Origin: Verrucomicrobiota bacterium
GTDB lineage: Bacteria > Verrucomicrobiota > Verrucomicrobiia > Chthoniobacterales > UBA10450
Assembly: GCA_003220005.1 (NCBI GenBank)
Contig: QHRD01000110.1
Location: forward strand, 1-38,489
DNA: 38,489 nt
Direction: 5' to 3'
Shown: piece after piece, positions 1 through 7,930 of the stretch
Position numbering within the stretch: the stretch's first letter is position 1
Layout of the letters: each line of letters begins with the position of its first letter
Program-made: the position numbers and the translations under genes
Notes under the pieces: generated by a model
What the model was told of the DNA's origin: nothing
The model's input: the letters and a program-made list of their open reading frames with translations, nothing else
Database searches by the model: none

Positions 1-718
1 CTCTCTCTTCAAGCTCTAGAGCAAGTTCTTTTCGCCCGCTTCTAACGATTCGCCCACCTACCATCACATGGACGTAATCGGGGACGATGTAGTTCAGGAG
101 CCGCTGATAATGCGTGATTAACAATATGCCAAGATTGGGGCCGCGCAACGAATTCACTCCGTGCGCAACGGTCTTGAGCGCGTCGATGTCAAGGCCGCTA
201 TCAGTCTCATCGAGAACGGCATATTTCGGTTCGAGCACGGCCAGTTGCAGAATTTCGGTGCGCTTTTTTTCGCCACCGGAGAAACCCTCATTAACTGCCC
301 GGGACGTAAACGAGCGATCCATGCCGAGCAGTTCCATTTTTTCATAAAGCTTTGCGTAATAATCGGTGGCCTCAAGTTCTTCGCCTTCCGGCAGACGCGA
401 TTGCAACGCTGCGCGCAGGAAATTAGCAATCGTTACTCCCGGGATTTCGCTCGGGTACTGAAAGGCCAGGAACAAGCCGCGCCGTGCCCGTTCGTCTGGT
501 TCAAGTTCAAGAAGATTCTCTCCATCCATTAAAACCCTGCCAGCGGTCACCTGATAATCGGGGTGACCAGCGAGCACTTTTGCCAGCGTGCTTTTGCCTG
601 AGCCGTTTGGGCCCATAAGCGCGTGCACCTCGCCCCGCGGCACGCGGAGCGTCAATCCACGAACTATCCCCTGACCGTTCACGGCGATATGCAGGTTTTC
701 TACGTTCAAGTCCTTCAT
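1..718 (-). CDS. sufC: Fe-S cluster assembly ATPase SufC, 3' end runs off the window
   Basis: Reverse complement from ATG at 718 reads [60 protein letters not shown] (Walker A), later ...[10 protein letters not shown]...[13 protein letters not shown]; open to the window edge. Confidence 0.93.
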   Translation of the reverse strand, partial: MKDLNVENLHIAVNGQGIVRGLTLRVPRGEVHALMGPNGSGKSTLAKVLAGHPDYQVTAGRVLMDGENLLELEPDERARRGLFLAFQYPSEIPGVTIANFLRAALQSRLPEGEELEATDYYAKLYEKMELLGMDRSFTSRAVNEGFSGGEKKRTEILQLAVLEPKYAVLDETDSGLDIDALKTVAHGVNSLRGPNLGILLITHYQRLLNYIVPDYVHVMVGGRIVRSGRKELALELEER

Positions 719-801
719 AAAGGTGAATGCAAAATATACGCCGGTTCCAGAGATTTGCGAACCGCGTAAAAGGCTTCGCCTCACGCGGCACCCGCGGGCG
801 C

Positions 802-836
802 AGCCACGTGAGCGCCCAAGGCGCTTTTACGTGGCT
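802..836. repeat. Compact AGCCACGT hairpin abutting the tRNA-Gln 3' end
   Basis: AGCCACGTgAGCGCCcaaGGCGCTtttACGTGGCT. Confidence 0.7.
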
Positions 837-905
837 ACCCCGCTTGGATTCGAACCAAGAATAACGCCTCCAAAGGGCGCTGTGTTACCGTTACACCACG
901 GGGTA
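835..905 (-). tRNA. tRNA-Gln (anticodon UUG)
   Basis: Minus strand TACCCCG-TG-GTGTAACGGTAACAC-A-GCGCC-CTTTGGA-GGCGT-...-CTTGG-TTCGAAT-CCAAG-CGGGGTA-G folds as a cloverleaf; anticodon TTG. Confidence 0.93.
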
Positions 906-1032
906 AACGGATTGGCGATTTTAGATTGGCGATTTTCGGTTCGAGCGCAATTCCCAAATTAGAGCGTGATCGGGTTTGCGCGAAGCAACTCGCTGTCAAA
1001 ATCGAGGTTGAATCAGTGGCAGCGGGACGAGT

Positions 1033-2052
1033 ATGATGGCTTCGCCGCAGCCACGGAGCCCGGTTATGGAGCGCACAATCTACCTTCAGCATTACCGCGT
1101 CTGCCTCACATCGGACGGCGCTCCGCGTGAAATCAGCCGGGACGGTGCAGCAATTACCTACGAAGCGCTGGACGAAAGAACTCGCGAGCAAGTTGATCTA
1201 AAACTCATTCCGCTTAAAAGCATCGACTCGGGTGTCCGGGAGAAATTAGACGAGCAGGCACGCGCCGCGCAGATGCTGCGTCACGTGAATATTGCGAAAG
1301 TTTACGATTTTGGACGGGAAGGCGGAGATTTTGTTTGCATCTCAGAGCACCTGCCAGGTGAAACGCTTGCAGCGTGGGTGGTCGCTCACGGCCCGATGCC
1401 GGCTGACGCCGCATTGCGAGTGGCCGAGCAAATCGTAAGCGTGCTCTCATCCGTGAATTTTCACAGGCTTCCATATCCGCCAATTCAGCTCTCCGACATC
1501 ATCGTCGTCCCGGGACAGACTCCCGAAGGCACTTGGCCGCTGGTGAAACTGATTAACTTCGGGTTGCCCGCACTTAGGTCCGGCGCCGGGCTAGGGTCTG
1601 AAGATTCACAGACGCGCGAGCAAACTTCCTCTGCGGAACAAGCGGCCAGGCCCGAGGAAAGCGCACATGGAGCGAAAGACATCCAGTCAGAGATTTTTTT
1701 GCTCGGTGCGACGCTTTATTTTCTTCTGACAGGCGTTGCACTTTCGTCTGAAGCGCTCCAGCGGCCTCCAAAGTTATCAAAGTTTCCAAAACCGTTACGA
1801 GGCATGCTTGGCCGGATGTTGCATCCTGATTCGAATCAACGTCCAAGGGATTTGGTCGTCCTCGCGGAAATGATCCGCGAGTGCCTGCTGAAGATCGAAC
1901 GTCGCCGAGCACTCGCCGACAAGTATGGCATTCCGTACAGGACAACAATGCCGCGGCGAACCGAGGTTCGGCGATCGCCGCCGTCTTGTTGCCAGAGCCG
2001 ATTGGCAAAATTATATCTCGCGCTCGCGAGACAAAACCGATCGGCGTTGTGA
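1033..2052 (+). CDS. Serine/threonine kinase-like protein, predicted pseudokinase; probably frameshifted with the next ORF
   Basis: Kinase-fold pattern (VDLKLIPL, LRHVNIAKVYDFG, CISEHLPGETLAAWV) but HRD replaced by FHRLPYPPIQLSDI and DFG by INFG. Confidence 0.75.
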   Translation: MMASPQPRSPVMERTIYLQHYRVCLTSDGAPREISRDGAAITYEALDERTREQVDLKLIPLKSIDSGVREKLDEQARAAQMLRHVNIAKVYDFGREGGDFVCISEHLPGETLAAWVVAHGPMPADAALRVAEQIVSVLSSVNFHRLPYPPIQLSDIIVVPGQTPEGTWPLVKLINFGLPALRSGAGLGSEDSQTREQTSSAEQAARPEESAHGAKDIQSEIFLLGATLYFLLTGVALSSEALQRPPKLSKFPKPLRGMLGRMLHPDSNQRPRDLVVLAEMIRECLLKIERRRALADKYGIPYRTTMPRRTEVRRSPPSCCQSRLAKLYLALARQNRSAL

Positions 2053-2675
2053 TTGGCGTCCCTGAATCCTCGCCACCGCCCGCGGCCCAAAATCGTTCCA
2101 CTCCAATCGCTCGCGCGGCTGTATCATCGCAAGCGGACAACGCAGTTTTGAACCAACCAACGATGAACACCGCTACGGTTTCGATTTCGCCTCAAATTTC
2201 TTCACCGGATGTTCAGCAAACTCAAACATCAAATGCCCAATCGCAGGTCGCCACTGCAAATGCTCCCGGAGTGAGTTCGCCAGGTGCGAAGCCGGACATC
2301 TCTTCATCTACGGGCGGCGAAACAGCATCCACCTCAAAAGGTAACGACGCAGCGCAGCCGAGCACTGCCATTCAGCCAAGTTCGCAAGGCAAAAAGAAAT
2401 CTTCTGCCTCGATTTCGAAGCGGGCCCGCGGGGCTCAGGATTTGTCCGAAGACTGGCCCCAACGTCATGTCGGTTCGATGCGCGGTCACATGGTTGGTAT
2501 TACCTCTGACGGAAGGCTCATTTATCGTTTGTCCTCGGGCCGCACCAGGATTGTGGCGCCGGATTCTGAAGACCAATTCGTGCCACGGGGTCGCCGGCGC
2601 GTTTTGATTGAGCGCGACGAAGACACATTCGTTCCGCCGCCTCGATTTGCGCCGGATTATTCCCCCGACGACTAG
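1881..2675 (+). CDS. Low-complexity S/P/Q-rich protein; likely C-terminal half of the upstream kinase-like gene
   Basis: ORF overlapping the kinase-like ORF by 172 nt in the -1 frame; hydrophobic stretch AIAAVLLPEPIG, then disordered region and conserved-looking basic C-terminus. Confidence 0.6.
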   Translation: MPAEDRTSPSTRRQVWHSVQDNNAAANRGSAIAAVLLPEPIGKIISRARETKPIGVVIGVPESSPPPAAQNRSTPIARAAVSSQADNAVLNQPTMNTATVSISPQISSPDVQQTQTSNAQSQVATANAPGVSSPGAKPDISSSTGGETASTSKGNDAAQPSTAIQPSSQGKKKSSASISKRARGAQDLSEDWPQRHVGSMRGHMVGITSDGRLIYRLSSGRTRIVAPDSEDQFVPRGRRRVLIERDEDTFVPPPRFAPDYSPDD

Positions 2676-2794
2676 CAAGCAACCGGCATACACTGCGGTA
2701 GAATTCCGGGGCCGAGCGACGCTTTTTGTGGCCCCGCATTTTTTTGAAAAAAAAGCTTGTCTAACGCCACGGTTCCCGGCATAACCTCGCGTTC

Positions 2795-3610
2795 ATGGAG
2801 AAACGACCGGCCTTTTTGGCCTTCACAACCATTTCGCTTCTCGTCATTTCCAGCGGAGCTCTGCGCGCGCAGGGATTGGCTCCGGCAACGTTGAATCTTG
2901 CGAGCCACGATCAAAAAGCTGCGGACGACATGGTGCAAATCATCACCAGCAAGTCGGTGCAGGAAACCGCAGATAGACCGGTGCATGCGGTCACCAAACC
3001 GCGCGGCCCGGTGATCGTCAAAAAGCTGGCGCCACCGGTTAAGAAAGAGCCCGCGTCGGCAATCGCCGCCGATTCTGCGCGAGCTTTCGTGGCCGAGCCG
3101 GTGCGACCAATGGATCAACAAACCGTAGGCAAGACGACAAAGCGCGGTAGCCTTTTCAGCTTCAAGAGCCCGGAGGGGAAAAAAGAATCTGTCCCCGTCA
3201 TCACGCAATATTATCCCAAGCAGATGGTTTATCCCTTTGGCAGGGTTGATCGCCACATCGACACCAGACTGATGCAAGCAGCGAGCATCGCGGAGGAACG
3301 CGCACACGCGCACTCGCGCTCACAGTGCTGGCATTACGTCAAGGAAGCGTTGCTAGCCTCCGGCGTCATCGATTCACGCCCGAAGACTGAACTCGCAAGA
3401 GACGCTGCGTCAGAGCTCGTCAGCAATTACGGATTCAAAAAGCTATCGGTGAATGATCCATTCTCCGCGCCGGTCGGCTCGGTACTCGTGTACGGGACTT
3501 CGCGCAGCGTCGGTCATGTCGAGTTTCGCACCAGAGACGGTTTCGTGAGCGATTTTCGTTCGAAAACGCCATCGCGCCGCCCACTGCTCGGCGTTTACGC
3601 GAAGTTGTAA
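2795..3610 (+). CDS. Secreted protein with CHAP/NlpC-like C-terminal domain
   Basis: N-terminal signal peptide (FLAFTTISLLVISSGALRAQG); C-terminus QCWHYVKEAL...APVGSVLVYG...GHVEFRTRDGFVSDF resembles Cys/His amidase spacing. Confidence 0.6.
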   Translation: MEKRPAFLAFTTISLLVISSGALRAQGLAPATLNLASHDQKAADDMVQIITSKSVQETADRPVHAVTKPRGPVIVKKLAPPVKKEPASAIAADSARAFVAEPVRPMDQQTVGKTTKRGSLFSFKSPEGKKESVPVITQYYPKQMVYPFGRVDRHIDTRLMQAASIAEERAHAHSRSQCWHYVKEALLASGVIDSRPKTELARDAASELVSNYGFKKLSVNDPFSAPVGSVLVYGTSRSVGHVEFRTRDGFVSDFRSKTPSRRPLLGVYAKL

Positions 3611-3652
3611 TTTTTCATCAATTGGAAGTTAGGCTTCCGGCCTGGCCCGGCG

Positions 3653-3671
3653 GGCAGGCCTTTTGCCTGCC
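3653..3671 (+). terminator. Hairpin downstream of the secreted protein gene
   Basis: GGCAGGC-cttttg-region-GCCTGCC stem (3653-3659/3665-3671). Confidence 0.4.
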
Positions 3672-3695
3672 TTCTTAAACCATCTTTTCTCGCTC

Positions 3696-4007
3696 CTAGT
3701 AATTCCTGATCATGCGAGTCACTGCGATGAGCATCGACACGACTGGCCAGGCCGCGATCCCAGTGATCAGAAGGAAAAACAAAAGCTCGGCGACATAATC
3801 CCGGCTTCCTTCTTCGAAGAATTCACTGCTTAATTTGTAGAAGGCGGGCGCCTTAGTGGCCCGCCAGCCGGCGGAGGAATTCACCTGGCTTTCCGCTGTT
3901 GGACGATAGTTGTAATCCGTTAACGGAAAATTCTGGTGACTACGCCTTAAGCGGTTGTCGCGACGTGAGCCGCGCTGTTTGGGGTTAACTTGAAGTATTG
4001 GTTTCAT
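3696..4007 (-). CDS. Hypothetical protein with C-terminal transmembrane segment
   Basis: 103-aa ORF, hydrophobic VAELLFFLLITGIAAWPVVSMLIAVTRM. Confidence 0.5.
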   Translation of the reverse strand: MKPILQVNPKQRGSRRDNRLRRSHQNFPLTDYNYRPTAESQVNSSAGWRATKAPAFYKLSSEFFEEGSRDYVAELLFFLLITGIAAWPVVSMLIAVTRMIRNY

Positions 4008-4305
4008 AAATTTCTAAGTTGTTAAGTGTAATTGCCGAAGTCGGTTCGGGATACCGGCGCAAAAACCCGCGCGTGGTTGCGATTCGACCACTGGGGTGCC
4101 GCGAAGTGCGGGCTCCAACTTGGCGAAATCTAACGAGCCTTTATGCCGCCCGCCCGCCCCTGCGGGCAGCGCGAATCGGCGCGTTGATCAATTTCATCGG
4201 CTCTTCATGTACAGCCGTTTCCGTGTTTGTCCAGTGGTGGCCTGCGATCTCCGCTGTAAGTCTCTATCGTCGTGGGAGAAGCGATTACGAATATCTTCCG
4301 CTTAA

Positions 4306-4722
4306 TCATAGCTCGGGCGGCTCTGAGTGAGATCCGGGCCGGACAATTTGAAGGGTCATAAAGTGCGGATGCGCGTTCGTCCACGCCATTGCCTCTCTCT
4401 TTGTTTCAAAAAATCGGTCGACCACGATGGCCTTGAGTTGGCTGGCAGTCCGTCCGCATAGACGAGCCGCTTTGCGACTAATGACCGCCGGACCGGTGTC
4501 GACCGCGGTGCAGGCGCGATCCGGGAAGACCACTTTACTGCCGTACGGAATTCGCTTGGGATCGACGGCGCAATGTCCGGCGCGCAATCTTCGGCCGGTA
4601 CTGGCAAATGTAGAGCCCTCACCTGCCCAGTAACTGGTAACGCGCGCCAGGACCGACTCCTCGCGCGCGAATGCGGCCGATGCCAGCAATGAGAAAAACA
4701 TGACTGTGCGAAATAGCTTCAT
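4306..4722 (-). CDS. Secreted 3D-domain (RlpA/MltA-like barrel) protein
   Basis: Signal peptide MKLFRTVMFFSLLASAAFA; VTSYWAGEG...GHCAVDPKRIPYGSKVVFPDRACTAVDTGPAV; start moved from 4773 to the Met before the signal peptide. Confidence 0.8.
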   Translation of the reverse strand: MKLFRTVMFFSLLASAAFAREESVLARVTSYWAGEGSTFASTGRRLRAGHCAVDPKRIPYGSKVVFPDRACTAVDTGPAVISRKAARLCGRTASQLKAIVVDRFFETKREAMAWTNAHPHFMTLQIVRPGSHSEPPEL

Positions 4723-4742
4723 GGTGTTTTGGGGTTGCTCCG

Positions 4743-4982
4743 ATGTTGTCGAGTCTCGGGTGGAGCAAGCCATCCTCGATGCCGAAAGCCGCAGGAATGC
4801 AGCTTTTACTTCGGATTCGGAACAGCCCCGGCGCGCTAGCCCTCAAGGGGACGCGCGGACTTCTGACAAAGACTCGCCGCGGCGAGCCGGCCCTCCCTAT
4901 AAAGGAGTTGGCAGACTTGTCAAACGATCATCTGAATTTGTTGAAGATCCGCGGTGCGGAAATACAAAGTTTGTTGCGTTAA
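4743..4982 (+). CDS. Small ORF immediately upstream of the reverse transcriptase (uncertain)
   Basis: 79-aa ORF ending PIKELADLSNDHLNLLKIRGAEIQSLLR; C-terminal part looks coding-like, middle part may be an intergenic repeat. Confidence 0.3.
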   Translation: MLSSLGWSKPSSMPKAAGMQLLLRIRNSPGALALKGTRGLLTKTRRGEPALPIKELADLSNDHLNLLKIRGAEIQSLLR

Positions 4983-5030
4983 TCCGGGTGGCAGATACAC
5001 AAGCTAGGCAATTGCGATAGTTTCCCCTGA

Positions 5031-6617
5031 ATGTTCCAGTTAAAAGAATCGTCACTCGAGTGGGCGCTCAATCACGTGACGCGCTTCTCGGCAAATGACT
5101 TTTTCCCCCAACCGTTTGAATTCAAGGCCATCGCCGACCAGTGGGGCGAAGTAAAAAAGCACCTGTTAGGACTGGATTTGCACGTCTATGCCCCAAAAAC
5201 GCCAGTTGTCGGATTGGCGCTGAAACCGAATGGAACCTTTCGTGTCGTACACCAATTGGATCCGCTCGATTCGATTATCTACGCGGCGTTAACCTACGAA
5301 ATTGCGGCGAAACTCGAGCAATATCGGATACCTCGCGAGAAATGCATCGTTTGGTCATACCGAATCAAACCGAGCGTTAAAGGTTCATTTTTTGATCCGG
5401 AAGATAATACGTGGCGCGAATACAACCGCAGAACGAGGGAGCTTGCGGCTGAATTCAAAGATGGATATGTCGTGACTTGCGACATCGTCGACTTTTATAA
5501 CCAGATATACCTCCATCGCATCGAGAACTTGATTGAGGAAGCGTGCGGCCTTGCTTACGCGGCTCATGGCAAGGCGATGGAAAATTTCTTGCTCGGGCTC
5601 AACACGCTGACATCACGAGGGATTCCGGTTGGCCCCGCACCAAGCATCATAATCGCCGAACTAATTGCTGCTGACATTGATAAGAAGATACTCAGTTACA
5701 CCGATAATTTCGTTCGTTGGGTCGACGATATTTCGATCTTTTTCGCAACCAAAGACGAAGCGGAGCGAGTGCTTCATGAACTTACAGCATTTGTACATTC
5801 GAACCATAGGCTCGTCTTTTCCGGCGAGAAAACTCGTGTGCTTACAGTAGAGCGCTTTGTTCGCAACATGCGAGACGAGGAAGAAGAAGAACAGAAACTC
5901 GTGAAAGCACGTGCCAAAGAACGAGCGATGGACGCCTATTGGAAAGAGCTAATCGAAGAAATTCCTACCTATGACATATTCGAAGCTTTCGATGAGGAAA
6001 GGTTTCAAGAGGTGCTCAAAACGATACAAAAGGATGGCCGTTATGAAATCTTATCGGAAGTCTACCGAGAGCTGTTGTCCGCTGAATTAAAGAAGCCATA
6101 TCCAGGTTTCGCTGTCCTACGAAGGATCTTCCGCAACGCCGGTCGTTATCGAATCCGATCAATTCTTCCGTTACTATTCAAATACTTCGATAAGGTTGTG
6201 CCACTTTTAAGGGAAGCAGTTTTATATCTGCTCAAGGTGCTTACAAAAGATGTCGCGATATCGTACAAGGAGGAATTTCAGCGGATTATCGATAGTCCGC
6301 GAACCCAACTGCCATTCGTCAACACTTGGATCGCCGCATTGTTACGGCATCCAGCATTCAACACAATAGAACTGCCTCCAAATTATGATCGCGTTCTGAC
6401 AATTCATGATCGAGCGCTAATTGCCACTCGCCGAGAAGATCGCACTTGGGTGAAGGATTATAAGAATGGTGTCGACACACTTGGACCATGGGATAAACGC
6501 GCAGTATTGTATTCGGCTCAGATTCTTTCGAAGGATGAGAAACGCGCGTGGCTGAAGCTTGCAGCGCGACGTGGTGATTGTCTTGAGGCGGCCGTCGCAA
6601 CATTTGCGAGGCGCTGA
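5031..6617 (+). CDS. Stand-alone reverse transcriptase, Abi/UG/DRT-like, with long C-terminal extension
   Basis: RT motifs: FRVVHQLDPLDSIIYAAL; motif A VTCDIVDFYNQIY; motif B TSRGIPVGPAPSIIIAELIAADID; motif C FVRWVDDISIF; motif D LVFSGEKTRVL; no maturase, endonuclease or integrase signature seen. Confidence 0.88.
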   Translation: MFQLKESSLEWALNHVTRFSANDFFPQPFEFKAIADQWGEVKKHLLGLDLHVYAPKTPVVGLALKPNGTFRVVHQLDPLDSIIYAALTYEIAAKLEQYRIPREKCIVWSYRIKPSVKGSFFDPEDNTWREYNRRTRELAAEFKDGYVVTCDIVDFYNQIYLHRIENLIEEACGLAYAAHGKAMENFLLGLNTLTSRGIPVGPAPSIIIAELIAADIDKKILSYTDNFVRWVDDISIFFATKDEAERVLHELTAFVHSNHRLVFSGEKTRVLTVERFVRNMRDEEEEEQKLVKARAKERAMDAYWKELIEEIPTYDIFEAFDEERFQEVLKTIQKDGRYEILSEVYRELLSAELKKPYPGFAVLRRIFRNAGRYRIRSILPLLFKYFDKVVPLLREAVLYLLKVLTKDVAISYKEEFQRIIDSPRTQLPFVNTWIAALLRHPAFNTIELPPNYDRVLTIHDRALIATRREDRTWVKDYKNGVDTLGPWDKRAVLYSAQILSKDEKRAWLKLAARRGDCLEAAVATFARR

Positions 6618-6660
6618 TGACATCGCGTTAGATAATCGGCGTACCGGAGGAGTGGCGACT

Positions 6661-6686
6661 CTGGCGTGGCAAATTTGCCACGCCAG
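6661..6686. repeat. Perfect 26-bp palindrome
   Basis: CTGGCGTGGCAAA|TTTGCCACGCCAG. Confidence 0.95.
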
Positions 6687-6709
6687 TGCGGACTGATAAC
6701 GTGCGCCAG

Positions 6710-7717
6710 ATGGAAGCCGCTGATTGGGCATCGCTCAGCGACCAGGAGCTGCTCGAAAGACGTATCTCTACGCTCGGCCTGCGGCTTGAGGGGACGGCGC
6801 TCGAACCGTTGATCCGGCAGCTTAATGACGAGCTCTCGGCAAAGGGCTTGGTGTTTCATCCGCCGTGTCACATCGGCGATGAATGGTTTGTTCCCATCGG
6901 CATCCCGGCGATTTTCATTCCGTTCTTTCTCGTGCACGACCGGCTGCGCACGCTGGAGCGCACGATGATGCTCGAAGTCGAAGGCGGGACGCCGGAGTGG
7001 TTCATGAAATTGATGCGGCACGAGGCGGGTCACGCTTACATGTATGCCTATCAACTGACGCGGCGGAAAAAATGGAAGGAGTGTTTCGGGCAAACATCGC
7101 GTGAAGAAACACCGGACACTTACCGGCCGCGCCCGTTCAGTCGCAGTTATGTGATGCATCTGGAAGATTGGTACGCGCAGAGCCATCCTGACGAAGATTT
7201 CGCTGAGACGTTCGCGGTCTGGCTTACGCCCGGTCTCGATTGGCGCAAAGAGTATGCTGGGTGGCCGGTACTACGAAAACTGGAATATATAGATGAGCTC
7301 ATGCGCTCACTGGCGGGTAGGCCGCCGTTGCATACGCCGGAGTATCGCGTCGCCGATTACGATTGTCTCAATGTTAAGCTCAAAACTTACTACGCGCGCA
7401 AACGCAAGCTCAACGAAGATGCGTATCCAGATTTTTACGACGCCGATCTGCGACAGCTTTTCGCCGCGCCGGCTGGCATCAAGGCAAGCGCATATCTGCG
7501 ACGGCGAAGGCGGCGATTGCTCAACGCAGTTTGCCAATGGACGAACGAAAAGAAATTTCCGGTGAACCACCTCCTTGCGAGGCTCACCCGCCGCTGTGAT
7601 CAGCTTGGGTTGCATGTGCTCAATGACGATCCGCAACAGGACTTTCGCGTCACCGCCTTCATCACTACGCTGGTGATGAATTATCTTTTCACCGGCAAAT
7701 TCAAACGCACCAAATGA
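6710..7717 (+). CDS. Putative zinc-binding metallopeptidase
   Basis: LMRHEAGHAYMYAYQL (HExxH-type) plus DWYAQSHPDEDFAETFAVWL; ATG at 6710 preferred over GTG 6686, which lies in the palindrome. Confidence 0.8.
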   Translation: MEAADWASLSDQELLERRISTLGLRLEGTALEPLIRQLNDELSAKGLVFHPPCHIGDEWFVPIGIPAIFIPFFLVHDRLRTLERTMMLEVEGGTPEWFMKLMRHEAGHAYMYAYQLTRRKKWKECFGQTSREETPDTYRPRPFSRSYVMHLEDWYAQSHPDEDFAETFAVWLTPGLDWRKEYAGWPVLRKLEYIDELMRSLAGRPPLHTPEYRVADYDCLNVKLKTYYARKRKLNEDAYPDFYDADLRQLFAAPAGIKASAYLRRRRRRLLNAVCQWTNEKKFPVNHLLARLTRRCDQLGLHVLNDDPQQDFRVTAFITTLVMNYLFTGKFKRTK

Positions 7718-7727
7718 CGCTCATGTT

Positions 7728-7916
7728 TGTCATGTCGAGCGAAGTCGCCTGCCAAGCCGTAGCCCCGTGCGAAGGTCTGGAGACATCTCTGGATTTGCGA
7801 GGCTAACTACGATGAGAGATTTGATTCGCTCACTTCCCGTTCGCTCAGCCTTCGGCCTTCCCGTCCATGTCGCGGCTTCCCTAGCCACTCCATTCTCCAC
7901 TTCGGTCGGTATGACA
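7728..7916. repeat. MITE-like intergenic element with imperfect terminal inverted repeats
   Basis: TGTCATGTCGAGCGAAGTCG at 7728 versus reverse complement of right end TGTCATACCGACCGAAGTGG. Confidence 0.6.
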
Positions 7917-7930
7917 GAAACAGAAAAGTC

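Noticed and set aside
507-791. 94-aa minus-strand ORF and the overlapping ORFs at 114-532
   Set aside because: Wrong-frame shadows of sufC, whose true frame runs off the window edge and is therefore missing from the ORF track.
4019-4330. 103-aa plus-strand ORF
   Set aside because: Basic, composition-driven sequence with no recognisable domain, crossing a CGCCCGCCCCTGCGGGC hairpin; not supported as a gene.
5031-6617. RT as retron, diversity-generating retroelement or group II intron
   Set aside because: No template/variable repeat pair, no maturase or HNH domain, and motifs do not match the retron pattern I know; a retron ncRNA cannot be fully excluded without a covariance search.
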